This document shows, in pieces, positions 25,742-34,617 of a DNA stretch of 64,000 bases (its first letter is position 1; every line of letters starts with the position of its first letter). The notes below the pieces were generated by a model, which did not search any database, was not told the DNA's origin, and worked only from the letters and a program-made list of their open reading frames with translations. The DNA lies in contig NZ_JADQTO010000019.1 of assembly GCF_015704865.1 (NCBI RefSeq), forward strand, positions 124,001 through 188,000. Reading direction: 5' to 3'. Source of the DNA: Actinoplanes aureus (GTDB lineage Bacteria > Actinomycetota > Actinomycetes > Mycobacteriales > Micromonosporaceae). A program made the translations under genes and the position numbers.

Positions 25742-28139
25742 TCTCCTTCTGTCGCCGTTCGTAGAGTGCGCCGACCGCCTCGGGGCGACCCAGGTGGTAT
25801 CCCTGGGCGAACTTGCAGCCCATGACCGTGAGCAGGGCGAGCTGGTCGGCGTCCTCGATGCCCTCGGCCACCACCCGCAGGCCGAGCGTGTGCCCGAGCT
25901 GGATGACGGCACTGACCAGCTCCTGCTGCCGGCCGTTGCCGACCAGGCCGGTGATGAACGAGCGGTCGATCTTCAGCACGTCGACCGGGATGTCACGCAG
26001 ATAGCCCAGCGACGAGTACCCGGTGCCGAAGTCGTCGATGGCGATCCGTACGCCGAGGTCGCGCAGCTCCTGAAGGCGGGCGGCGGTCACGGCCAGGTCG
26101 CGCATCAGCACCGTCTCGGTCAGCTCCAGCACCAGGCAGTGCGGGGACAGGCCGGTGGCGGCCAGGGCGTACGCGACCTGGCCGGTGAGGTCGGCGAGCT
26201 CCAGGTGTGCGGCGGAGAGGTTGACGCTGACCCAGTCCGGCGCGGTCTGCGGGCTGTGCTGCTGCCACTGGCGTACGGTGTGGCACGCCTCCCGCAGGAT
26301 CCACCGGTCGATCTCCACGATCATGCCGGTCTCCTCGGCGAGCGGGATGAACGTGCCCGGCTGTTGCAGGCCGCGCTCGGGATCCTGCCAGCGCACCAGC
26401 GCCTCCACCCCGTGCATCCGGCCGTCCGGCACACCGACCACCGGCTGCAGGTGCAGCCGCAGTTCGCCCCGGTGCACCGCGTCGCGCAGCCGGGCCTCCT
26501 GGTCCAGCCGGTTCAGCAGCTGCTCGTGCATCCGGTTCTCGAAGATCATGAAGCGGTTCTTGCCCTGGTCCTTGGCCGCGTACATGGCGACGTCCGCGTT
26601 GCGGACCACCTCGTCGGCGTCGGTGTACCGGGCCGAGTCGGGCACCACGCCGATGCTGACCGTGACCAGCGCCTCGCGGGCGTGCACCACGAACGGCCGG
26701 GCGAGGGCCTCCAGGCAGGCGGTGGCGAGCGCCTCGACGACCGGCGGGGAGGCGCCCTCCAGCAGGACGGCGAACTCGTCGCCACCGAGCCGGGCGACGG
26801 TGTCGTGCGGGCGCAGCACCGCGGTCAGCCGTTCGGCGGCGGTACGCAGTAGCAGGTCCCCGGCGTTGTGCCCGAGGCTGTCGTTGACCCGCTTGAAGCC
26901 GTCCAGGTCGAGGTAGAGCAGGGCGATCTGCTCGCCGGACGCCCGGGACCGGGTGAGTGCGTGCTCGAGCCGGTCCAGCAGCAGCTTGCGGTTGGGCAGC
27001 CCGGTGAGCCCGTCGTGCAGTGCCTGGTGGCGCAGGTCGTACTCGAGGGCGCGCTGGCGGCTCACGTCGCGCAGCACGATGACACCGCCCATCGGCCGGT
27101 CGTTCTTCTCGATGACGCTGACCGTGTACTCGATCCGGATCGACGTGCCGTCCGGGCGTTGCAGCAGCCCCTCGGTGGTGCCCGGGGCGAGGCTCTGACC
27201 GGCTTCCGGGAGCACCATGACCGCCTCGCGCTGGAGCAGGCCGTCGATGCCGAGGCCGGTGATCCGGCCGGCCGCCTCGTTGGCGAACGCGATCCGGCCC
27301 ATGGCGTCGATGCCGCAGATGCCCTCGCCGGCGTTGGCCAGGATGCTGTCGGTGTACTCCTTGGCGAGGATGTCCTGGGCCGAGCGTTCCAGCTTCTCGG
27401 CCATCGAGTTGAAGGCCACGGCCAGCTTGCCGATCTCGTCGCGGCCGGTCGGCGGCACCCGGTGCGAGTAGTCGCCGGAGCGGATGATCCGGACCGCGGT
27501 GGTGAGCGAGATGATCCGCCGGGTGACCGAACCGGACAGCACGAAGCCGAGCGCCAGCACGAGCAGCATGGCGACGGTGGCGCTGGAGAGGATGATGGTC
27601 TGCGCCTGCCGGGCCCCGGCCATCATCTGGTCGTAGAGCGGCGTGTACTCGAGGATGACCGCGCCGATCGTCAGGCCACCGCGGTTGTCCATCGGCACGA
27701 CGACCTGCTTGATGCCGTCCGGGTAGTCCGGGCTGGTCTCGACGAAGACGCGGGCCGCGCCGTCGGCGATGGTCCGGCCGACCTCGTCACCGGCGTCGTG
27801 ATGGAACTCCGTGCCGACGTTCTCGTGGATCACGTCGCCGAGGACGTACTGGCCGGTGTTGACCACGACGACGTCGCGCTGCTGCGTGGCGTGCAGTCGC
27901 TGGAGGTAGTTGTCGAGGGCCATCTGGCTGTAGTACAGCGGGGTGACGACCTCGTCCCGGGTGGCCACCGGCAGGCCGTGCGCGATGTCCTTGGCGATGC
28001 CCCGGGCCAGCTGCGCGGCCTCCTGGGCCGCCGCCTTCTCCGCGGAGGCGTTGTCGGCCCGCCAGGCGATCAGCGCGGTGGCGGCGACCATCAGCGCCAC
28101 CAGCAGGTATCCGCCCAGCAGTTTCTGCCGTACGTTCAT
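25719..28139 (-). CDS. Membrane GGDEF-EAL protein with HAMP and PAS domains
   Basis: A c-di-GMP enzyme of 806 residues. In order: a membrane helix (about 8-28), an extracellular sensor, a second helix, HAMP (TTAVRIIRSGDYSHRV), PAS (ILANAGEGICGIDAMGR), GGDEF (motif 452-456, intact) and EAL (EAL at 579-581, DDFGTGYSSLGY). Both catalytic signatures are complete, so synthesis and hydrolysis are both possible. ATG at 28139 is preferred because GGGAAGGG precedes it; GTG at 28169 would add ten residues. It sits 45 bases after the permease gene and is probably the last gene of a three-gene transcript. Confidence 0.9.
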   Translation of the reverse strand: MNVRQKLLGGYLLVALMVAATALIAWRADNASAEKAAAQEAAQLARGIAKDIAHGLPVATRDEVVTPLYYSQMALDNYLQRLHATQQRDVVVVNTGQYVLGDVIHENVGTEFHHDAGDEVGRTIADGAARVFVETSPDYPDGIKQVVVPMDNRGGLTIGAVILEYTPLYDQMMAGARQAQTIILSSATVAMLLVLALGFVLSGSVTRRIISLTTAVRIIRSGDYSHRVPPTGRDEIGKLAVAFNSMAEKLERSAQDILAKEYTDSILANAGEGICGIDAMGRIAFANEAAGRITGLGIDGLLQREAVMVLPEAGQSLAPGTTEGLLQRPDGTSIRIEYTVSVIEKNDRPMGGVIVLRDVSRQRALEYDLRHQALHDGLTGLPNRKLLLDRLEHALTRSRASGEQIALLYLDLDGFKRVNDSLGHNAGDLLLRTAAERLTAVLRPHDTVARLGGDEFAVLLEGASPPVVEALATACLEALARPFVVHAREALVTVSIGVVPDSARYTDADEVVRNADVAMYAAKDQGKNRFMIFENRMHEQLLNRLDQEARLRDAVHRGELRLHLQPVVGVPDGRMHGVEALVRWQDPERGLQQPGTFIPLAEETGMIVEIDRWILREACHTVRQWQQHSPQTAPDWVSVNLSAAHLELADLTGQVAYALAATGLSPHCLVLELTETVLMRDLAVTAARLQELRDLGVRIAIDDFGTGYSSLGYLRDIPVDVLKIDRSFITGLVGNGRQQELVSAVIQLGHTLGLRVVAEGIEDADQLALLTVMGCKFAQGYHLGRPEAVGALYERRQKETATAHPG

Positions 28140-28184
28140 CCGACCCTTCCCGTCCTCGACCGCCATCACATCGGCCGGGCCGGG

Positions 28185-29081
28185 TCAGGCTTGAGCGGCT
28201 ACCTTCTTCCGTTCCGCCGGCGGGCCGGACGGCGGCCGGCGAAGGCGGCCGGTCAGGCCGATGCCGATGGCGATCAGAACCGCGACGCCGGTGACCACAC
28301 CGACCACCAGGGTGGGCAGGTCGAACAGCTTGAGGGCGCTGGCCAGCAGCACGATCACCAGGGCGGCGCGGACCAGGCCGCCGGGGGCACGCGAGGAGAT
28401 CCGGGAGCCGATCAGCACACCCGGGATGGAGCCGAGGATCACCGCGCCGGCGATGTCGAGCTGGAGGTCGCCGAAGAAGGCGTGGCCCAGCGCGGCCGCG
28501 GTGACCAGCGGGACGGCCTGGATCAGGTCGGTGCCGACCAGGTCGTTGGCGCGCAGCTTCGGGTAGAGGGCGAGCAGTGCCACGATGATCAGCGAGCCGG
28601 AGCCGACCGAGGTGAGGCCGACCACGATGCCACCCATGACCCCGATCAGGATCGTCGGCAGCGGCTTGACGGTGATCTCGGCGGCCGGCCCGTCCCCGTT
28701 GCGCCGGCTGGTCCAGGCCTTGAGCAGCATGCCGCCGGCGGCCAGCAGCAGCGCCGCGCCCAGAGCGATCTTGACCCCGTGCTGAACGCTCTCGTCGCTG
28801 CCGAAGAACCGCAGCAGCAGGACGCCGAGGAAGGCGCTGGGCACGCTGCCGGCGCACAGCCAGAGGACCAGTCGCCAGTTCACCGTGCCGCGCCGGGCGT
28901 GCACGTAGCCGCCGAACGGCTTCATGATCGCGCTGGCGGCCAGGTCGCTGGAGATGGCGGCGACCGGGTGCACGCCGAAGAGCAGGACCAGGATGGGGGT
29001 CATCAGCGCGCCGCCGCCCATGCCGGTGAGCCCGACGATGATGCCGACTCCCAGACCGGCGAGCGCCATGATCGGATCCAT
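28185..29081 (-). CDS. TauE/SafE-family permease
   Basis: A 298-residue integral membrane protein of the TauE/SafE family, whose members export sulfite, sulfoacetate or related anions. It has seven to eight helices in two repeats, each opening with the family pattern (GIIVGLTGMGGGALMTPIL, GGIVVGLTSVGSGSLIIVAL). The start at 29081 (MDPIMALAG) avoids the 45 non-conserved residues of a longer frame that would overlap the upstream gene. It lies 14 bases after one GGDEF-EAL gene and 45 before another. The substrate cannot be read from sequence. Confidence 0.87.
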   Translation of the reverse strand: MDPIMALAGLGVGIIVGLTGMGGGALMTPILVLLFGVHPVAAISSDLAASAIMKPFGGYVHARRGTVNWRLVLWLCAGSVPSAFLGVLLLRFFGSDESVQHGVKIALGAALLLAAGGMLLKAWTSRRNGDGPAAEITVKPLPTILIGVMGGIVVGLTSVGSGSLIIVALLALYPKLRANDLVGTDLIQAVPLVTAAALGHAFFGDLQLDIAGAVILGSIPGVLIGSRISSRAPGGLVRAALVIVLLASALKLFDLPTLVVGVVTGVAVLIAIGIGLTGRLRRPPSGPPAERKKVAAQA

Positions 29082-29095
29082 GCGCGGAATTCTTA

Positions 29096-31420
29096 CTAAG
29101 TCAGTTGACTTTGTCGAGTATCCCGAAGGGTGAGTAGCAGCTCTACGTCCGAAGCGGGCATCGGGCGGGCGAAGTGGTAGCCCTGTGCGAACCGGTACCC
29201 CGCCTGGTAGAGCCATTCGGCCTGCTCAGCGGTCTCCACCCCCTCGGCGACGGCCTGCATCCGCAACCCGCGGGTGATCCCGATCAGGCCGTTGACGATC
29301 ACCGCCTGGGGGCTGTCGGAGGTCACCCCGTCGACGAATGACTTGTCCACCTTCAGCCAGGTCACCGGGCAGTCCACCAGAAGGCTGAGCGACGACTGGC
29401 CGGTGCCGAAGTCGTCCAGGGCGATGCTCAGGCCCAGCTCGTGCAGCCGGCGCACCACGTCCAGGGCGACCCCGGTACCGAGCACCGCGGTCTCGGTGAC
29501 CTCCACGACCAGCCGGGCCGGGTCCAGCCCGGCGGCGGAGAGCAGCGCCTCCATCTCGGCGGGAAAGCCCGGCTCGTTCAGCTGCCGGGCGGAGACGTTG
29601 ACGCTGACCTTGGTGGGGGCGTCGGCGCCGTACTCGCGCTGCCAGCGGGCGGTCTGGTGGATCACCTGCTCGAGCACCCAGCGGCCGACCTCCATGATCT
29701 GGCCGTCGCGTTCGGCCAGCGGGATGAAGACCGCCGGTGACACCAGGCCGTGCTCGGGGTGCCGCCAGCGGACCAGCGCCTCCACCCCGGCGAGCCGGCC
29801 GTGCGGGAGCTCGACGATCGGCTGGTAGACCAGGAACAGCTCGTCGCGGATGATCGCCTGGCGCAGGTCGTTGCTGAGCCGGGCGTCGCTGTCGGCCAGC
29901 TGGTCCATGATCGGGTCGAACCAGGTCCACCGGCCGCCGCCGTTCCGCTTGGCGGCGTACATCGCGACGTCGGCGCGGCGCAGCAGCTCGCCGGCGGTGT
30001 CGTCCGGACCGCTGGCGGTGACGCCGACGCTGATCCGGGGCACCATCTCGTGCCCGCCGACCAGGACCGGGCACTGCACCTCGGCCAGCAGGTCGCGCAG
30101 CAGCACCTCGGTGTCGGCGGCGCTCAGGCCGGGCAGCAGAAGGGTGAACTCGTCGCCGCCGAGGCGGGCCACGGTGTCCTCCGGGCGCAGCCGCTCCCGC
30201 AGGCGGCGGCTGATCGTCTGGAGCAGTGTGTCGCCGGTGTGGTGCCCGTACCGGTCGTTGATCACCTTGAAGTCGTCCAGGTCCAGCAGGGCGACCACGA
30301 ACGGTTCGCCGGCGGCCAGCCGGGTGGAGATCTCGTCGGCGTACGCCGACCGGTTGCCGATGCCGGTGAGCGCGTCGTGCGACACCTGGTGATCGAGTTG
30401 CTTCTGGTACGCGCGGAGCTGCGCCAGGTTGGCGTCGACGGTGTCCAGCAGCCCGGCGTTGTCCCGCAGCGTGGTGAGCTGGCGCAGCACGACCAGCACG
30501 GTGAGCGCGGTCACCGAGATCGCCATCGTCGCCTCGTCGCCGCCGCGGGGCAGCTCGACCTCGAGCAACACGGCGTAGAGCAGCGCGATCGCCAGGTACG
30601 GTGCCACGCTGAACCGCCGCCGCCCGGCCTGCTCCGGCGCCGGCGTGGCGCTGTTGAGGCGCTGCCGCCGGGCGGCGAACATCGTGGTCAGCTGGGACAT
30701 CGGCAACGCCAGCAGGCTGGACGACAGGTGCGGCTTGTCGACGATGAACGGCGTGACGAGCGCGGTCGAGCCGGACAGGACGACGCCGGCCGAGAGCAGG
30801 TGCAGTGCGCTGCGGTCGAGCCGGCCGGCTCCGGCGAACGCCACCTTGATGAAGGTGATCAGCGAGATCGCGGCCACCGCCAGGATCACCGCGAACGAGC
30901 GGGGATTGGCGTTCGGCGCGTCCGAGAAGTCGATCCGGCTGACCCAGAAGTGCCAGGCCAGCACCCCGCCGGTGAGCAGGATGATGCCGGTGTCCAGGGC
31001 GAAGCGCAGCCAGTCGCCGCGGGTGCGCTGCCAGGTCGGCAGGCGCAGCAGCGCCCACATCACGACGACCAGGGAACCCCCGAAGAACAGCTGCGTGCGG
31101 ACGCTGAGCTGCTGGGACAGGACCGGGCCGCCGAACGTGTCGTACATGGCGCTGAACGTGCTGGGAGCCAGGATCGCGCAGGCGACGCCGAGGCGGGCCC
31201 AGAAGCTCCGGGTGGCGTGGTCGAGCTCGGTGCTGCGGGCGGTCCGCATGCACTCGTAGACGGTGATCATCGACAGCACCGGCAGCGGCAGCCAGCCGAT
31301 CACCGGGTACGGCCACACGTGGAACAGCCCGATGGCGAACCAGCCGAGCAGGAACACGAGGAGGCCGAGAGCCACTACGACCGGCGCGTCGAGCCGGCCC
31401 CGGGAACTCAGGAGGGGCAT
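29096..31420 (-). CDS. Multi-pass membrane GGDEF-EAL protein
   Basis: A second c-di-GMP enzyme, 774 residues. The N-terminal half has about eight membrane helices with short loops, unlike the two-helix sensor of its neighbour. It is followed by GGDEF (motif at 421-425, intact) and EAL (547-549, DDFGTGQSSLSLL). Both catalytic sites look complete. The start is uncertain: ATG at 31420 gives MPLLSSRG, while GTG at 31462 would add 14 residues; neither has a strong ribosome site. It is divergent from the phosphatase gene and heads the GGDEF-EAL/permease/GGDEF-EAL cluster. Confidence 0.88.
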   Translation of the reverse strand: MPLLSSRGRLDAPVVVALGLLVFLLGWFAIGLFHVWPYPVIGWLPLPVLSMITVYECMRTARSTELDHATRSFWARLGVACAILAPSTFSAMYDTFGGPVLSQQLSVRTQLFFGGSLVVVMWALLRLPTWQRTRGDWLRFALDTGIILLTGGVLAWHFWVSRIDFSDAPNANPRSFAVILAVAAISLITFIKVAFAGAGRLDRSALHLLSAGVVLSGSTALVTPFIVDKPHLSSSLLALPMSQLTTMFAARRQRLNSATPAPEQAGRRRFSVAPYLAIALLYAVLLEVELPRGGDEATMAISVTALTVLVVLRQLTTLRDNAGLLDTVDANLAQLRAYQKQLDHQVSHDALTGIGNRSAYADEISTRLAAGEPFVVALLDLDDFKVINDRYGHHTGDTLLQTISRRLRERLRPEDTVARLGGDEFTLLLPGLSAADTEVLLRDLLAEVQCPVLVGGHEMVPRISVGVTASGPDDTAGELLRRADVAMYAAKRNGGGRWTWFDPIMDQLADSDARLSNDLRQAIIRDELFLVYQPIVELPHGRLAGVEALVRWRHPEHGLVSPAVFIPLAERDGQIMEVGRWVLEQVIHQTARWQREYGADAPTKVSVNVSARQLNEPGFPAEMEALLSAAGLDPARLVVEVTETAVLGTGVALDVVRRLHELGLSIALDDFGTGQSSLSLLVDCPVTWLKVDKSFVDGVTSDSPQAVIVNGLIGITRGLRMQAVAEGVETAEQAEWLYQAGYRFAQGYHFARPMPASDVELLLTLRDTRQSQLT

Positions 31421-31500
31421 AGTCCGCTCATCGGCCGCCGGACGGTTCCGATGAGAAAACACGCGGTACGGTCACCCGCTACCGGGGTAAGGGCCGATGC

Positions 31501-32217
31501 ATGGAGCAACTGGAGTGGCTCGCCGTCGTCCGGCACGGTTTGAGCACCGGCAACGTCACCGCCCAGGAAGCCGAGACCGGTGGCGCCGAGCTGATCGACA
31601 TCCCGGAACGCGACGCCGACGTGCCGCTCGCCGACCTGGGCCGGGAGCAGGCCGAGGCGGTGGGCCGGTTCCTGGTGAAGCAGAAACCCCGTCTCGCGGT
31701 CGTCTCGCCGTACCTCCGGACCCGGCAGACGGCGGAGATCGCGCTGGGCGAGAGCGGGGTCGAGACGATCGTCGACGAGCGGCTGCGCGACCGTGAACTG
31801 GGCGTCCTCGACCTGCACACGGCCCGCGGCGTGCAGGCGCGGCTGCCGGAGGAGGCCGGGCGGCGCGCCCGGCTGGGCAAGTTCTACTACCGGCCGCCGG
31901 GCGGTGAGTCCTGGGCCGACGTGCTGCTGCGGCTGCGGGCGCTGCTCCGCGAGATCCGCGAGGATCATCCGGGCGAACGGGTCGTGCTGTTCGCGCACGA
32001 GGCGACCGTGCTGATGGTGCGCTACCTCGCCGAGGGCCTGGACGAGCAGCGGCTGATGGCGCTCGCCCACGACACGACCATCGCGAACTGCTCGGTCAGC
32101 AGCTGGCGGCGCTCCGGCGACCGGCTCGAGGCGGAGCTGTTCAACTCGGTGGAGCACCTGCACCGCGAAGAGACCCCGCCGACCCGGCAGGAGGACGTCG
32201 ATGACCAGCCGGTCTGA
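31501..32217 (+). CDS. Histidine phosphatase family protein
   Basis: A 238-residue member of the phosphoglycerate-mutase-like superfamily. The catalytic motif VVRHGLSTGN (His11) is at the N-terminus, SPYLRTRQTAE follows, and the second histidine is in LFAHEATVLM. The insert FYYRPPGGESWADVLLRL is typical of the broad-specificity subgroup. The substrate is unknown. The gene overlaps the next one by 17 bases. Confidence 0.86.
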   Translation: MEQLEWLAVVRHGLSTGNVTAQEAETGGAELIDIPERDADVPLADLGREQAEAVGRFLVKQKPRLAVVSPYLRTRQTAEIALGESGVETIVDERLRDRELGVLDLHTARGVQARLPEEAGRRARLGKFYYRPPGGESWADVLLRLRALLREIREDHPGERVVLFAHEATVLMVRYLAEGLDEQRLMALAHDTTIANCSVSSWRRSGDRLEAELFNSVEHLHREETPPTRQEDVDDQPV

Positions 32218-33046
32218 GGAGCGGGTGGTCACACCGGCTCTGCTGCGGGAGTGGGCGCTGCCCGACCCGGACGGCGACAAGGAGTCGCGGGGCACGGTGC
32301 TCGTGGTCGGGGGAGCGCGCTGGACGCCGGGCGCGGTTCTGCTGGCCGGTGTCGCCGCGCTGCGGGCCGGTGCCGGCCGGCTCCAGCTGGCCGTCGCCGC
32401 CGAGTCGGCGGTGGCGCTGAGCATCGCGGTGCCGGAGGCGAAGGTGGTCGGTCTGCCGCCGGACGGCGACGCCCCGGACGAGGTGGCGAGCCTGGCCGAG
32501 CAGGCGGACGTCATCGCCCTCGGGCCCGGCCTGGACGACATCGAGCACACCACCCGGCTGATGCGGGCGGTGCTCGGCGCGGCCGGTGACGGCACCTCGG
32601 TGGTGCTGGACGCGTACGCCCTGGGCGCGCTCAGCAAGGACGCCGGCTTGCTCCGGCAGTCCCGTGCCGTGCTCACCCCGAACCTGATCGAGGCCGGGCA
32701 CCTGCTCGGCCGCGATCCCGGCGACGATCTCGCCGCGGCGGCCCGGGAGCTGGCCGACCGGCACAAGGCGGTGGTCTCGCTCTACGGCCACATCGCCGAG
32801 CCGGGCGGCAGCGCCTGGCGGGAGGAGAGCGGCGACGCCGGGCTGGGCACGTCCGGCAGCGGCGACGTGCGGGCCGGCATCGTCGCCGGCCTGCTGGCTC
32901 GCGGCGCCGAACCGGCGCAGGCCGCCTGCTGGGCCGCCTATGTGCACGCGATGAGCGGCCGCCGCCTCGCACCCCGGTACGGCCGGATCGGCTTCCTGGC
33001 CCGCGAACTCGTCGACGAGGTGGCCGCGACGATTGCAACGGTCTGA
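32201..33046 (+). CDS. nnrD: ADP-dependent NAD(P)H-hydrate dehydratase
   Basis: It repairs hydrated NADH/NADPH by ADP-dependent dehydration. The 281-residue protein has the ribokinase-like carbohydrate-kinase fold with GTVLVVGGARWTPGAVLLAG, ALGPGLDD, LTPNLIEAG and the nucleotide motif GTSGSGDVRAG, where GTGDVLAG is usual. The epimerase domain (NnrE) fused in many bacteria is absent. The overlap with the phosphatase suggests cotranscription. Confidence 0.83.
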   Translation: MTSRSEERVVTPALLREWALPDPDGDKESRGTVLVVGGARWTPGAVLLAGVAALRAGAGRLQLAVAAESAVALSIAVPEAKVVGLPPDGDAPDEVASLAEQADVIALGPGLDDIEHTTRLMRAVLGAAGDGTSVVLDAYALGALSKDAGLLRQSRAVLTPNLIEAGHLLGRDPGDDLAAAARELADRHKAVVSLYGHIAEPGGSAWREESGDAGLGTSGSGDVRAGIVAGLLARGAEPAQAACWAAYVHAMSGRRLAPRYGRIGFLARELVDEVAATIATV

Positions 33047-33100
33047 AGCGGGTACGTCCTGTAACGACACTGTGACAACTATCGAAAGGAGTCACTCGTC

Positions 33101-33514
33101 ATGACGACCGCCCGCGAGATCATGAGCCGGGACGTCACCTGCGTCGGCGAGAAGGAGTCCCTCGCGGAGGCCGCCCGGAAGATGTCCGAGCTCAACGTGG
33201 GTTCGCTGCCCATCTGTGGTGAGGACAACCGGCTGCACGGCATGCTCACCGACCGGGACATCGTGGTGAAGGCGCTCGCCAAGGGCCGCAACCCGGCCGA
33301 CGTGACCGCCTCCGAACTGGCCAGCGGCAAGCCGATCACGATCGGTGCCGACGACGACGCCGCCGAGATTCTGCGCACCATGAGTCAGTACAAGGTGCGC
33401 CGGCTGCCCGTCATCGACGGCCACCAGCTGGTCGGCATCGTCGCGGTCGCCGATGTGGCCCGCGCGCTGCCGGATCGTCCGGTCGGCGACCTGATCGACG
33501 CGATCAGCGAGTAA
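33101..33514 (+). CDS. Two-CBS-domain protein (Hrp1-like)
   Basis: A 137-residue protein consisting only of two CBS domains (about 7-60 and 72-130), ending in VGIVAVADVARALPD. It resembles stand-alone CBS proteins such as mycobacterial Hrp1 that bind adenine nucleotides. The ribosome site GAAAGGAG is strong. It is monocistronic, closed by a hairpin. The ligand is not known. Confidence 0.88.
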   Translation: MTTAREIMSRDVTCVGEKESLAEAARKMSELNVGSLPICGEDNRLHGMLTDRDIVVKALAKGRNPADVTASELASGKPITIGADDDAAEILRTMSQYKVRRLPVIDGHQLVGIVAVADVARALPDRPVGDLIDAISE

Positions 33515-33540
33515 TCCCCCCTCGGTACCGACACCGCGGC

Positions 33541-33565
33541 GGCCCGGGACCTCACGTCCCGGGCC
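33541..33565. terminator. Terminator after the CBS gene
   Basis: GGCCCGGGAC and GTCCCGGGCC form a perfect 10-bp stem with loop CTCAC, between convergent genes. Confidence 0.75.
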
Positions 33566-33575
33566 GTCGCCGTGC

Positions 33576-34610
33576 TCAGCCGTCGAAGCGCTCCCAATCC
33601 AGGCCCAGCTTGCGGAATCGGCGCAGCAGGGAGCGGTGCCGGGCGCCCACGTACACCTCGTACCAGTCACCGTCGTCGGCCGCGCCGACCAGGATGACGA
33701 TGCCCGGCCCGACGTAGAACCGGGACCGTGCGCACGGCCAGCGCGCCGGCCGCAGCGGCACCCGCCGCAGCGGCGCGATCATCCGTTTCATCTGCGCGCG
33801 GTCGGTGAAGGCCATGCCACCGGGCGAGGTGTCCATCGCGGCCGTGCTCAGGGCGGCGAGCAGCAGGTACGCGCGAAGCCGCTCCCGTTCCCGCAGCGGC
33901 TGATCACCGAGCCCCCGGTAGTAGACCGGCGGATCGCCCGGCGTGGTGTCGGTGAGCAGGGTGAACACACCGTCGCCCTCCTGCCCGAAGGCCAGTGCCC
34001 CGGCGGCGTCCACCGGCTCCGGGTAGATGTGCAGGCCGGTGCCGTAGACCTGGGACCGGCCGGCGGCGGCGCGGTGGAAGGCCCGCAACGGCTCGGGTTG
34101 CCCGTCCGGCGGTTCCGGCAGGTCGCGGGGCGGGACGTCGGCGTACCAGCCGCCGATGAACTCGTTCAGCGCGGCGGACGGATCGCCGGGCAGCAGGTCG
34201 AGCCAGCCGACGCCGGGCTGCTGCGGGGGCGGGCCGGTGGGTCGTACCCGATCCAGCAGGTCGTAGGGGAGTGGCGCGTCCAGGACCAGGTCGAGGTCCT
34301 GGAGCGCGCCCCGGCGGCGGCCGAGGCGGGCCACCCGGGCCGAGCCGAGGGCCATGCAGCCCTCCGGCAGGCGGGCGAAGGCCAGCACCGCGGGCGGTTT
34401 GGCGGCGGTCAGCAGCGTGGCGACGTGGGCCGGGAACGGCCCGGCTACGGCAAGATCCTCAGCGGTACGCACGGCGCCGTCCGCTACCACCACGACGGTG
34501 TCCCGGCCGGCCGCCAGCACCGCCGCGGGACCGAGATGGAGTTCCGTGTCCTCGCCGGCCAGCGTCAGGGCGTCGGCCTCGGCGACGACGGACCAGAGCC
34601 GGATCTCCAC
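33576..34610 (-). CDS. Unrecognised 344-residue protein linked to a DUF5753 regulator
   Basis: No family is recognised. GTG at 34610 is used as start: it lies seven bases after the regulator stop, and conservation-like sequence begins there (VEIRLWSVVAEADALTL). A longer frame into the regulator gives low-complexity residues. The protein is soluble, proline-rich in the middle, and ends in YEVYVGARHRSLLRRFRKLG. It occupies the position where a DUF397 gene normally follows an HTH-DUF5753 gene, so it may be the partner of that regulator. This is inference from order only. Confidence 0.7.
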   Translation of the reverse strand: MEIRLWSVVAEADALTLAGEDTELHLGPAAVLAAGRDTVVVVADGAVRTAEDLAVAGPFPAHVATLLTAAKPPAVLAFARLPEGCMALGSARVARLGRRRGALQDLDLVLDAPLPYDLLDRVRPTGPPPQQPGVGWLDLLPGDPSAALNEFIGGWYADVPPRDLPEPPDGQPEPLRAFHRAAAGRSQVYGTGLHIYPEPVDAAGALAFGQEGDGVFTLLTDTTPGDPPVYYRGLGDQPLRERERLRAYLLLAALSTAAMDTSPGGMAFTDRAQMKRMIAPLRRVPLRPARWPCARSRFYVGPGIVILVGAADDGDWYEVYVGARHRSLLRRFRKLGLDWERFDG

Positions 34611-34617
34611 CGGCCGC

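Noticed and set aside
26868..29099. Long forward open frame (743 codons) across the GGDEF-EAL and permease genes
   Set aside because: It spans two unrelated reverse genes, has low-complexity composition and no recognisable motif.
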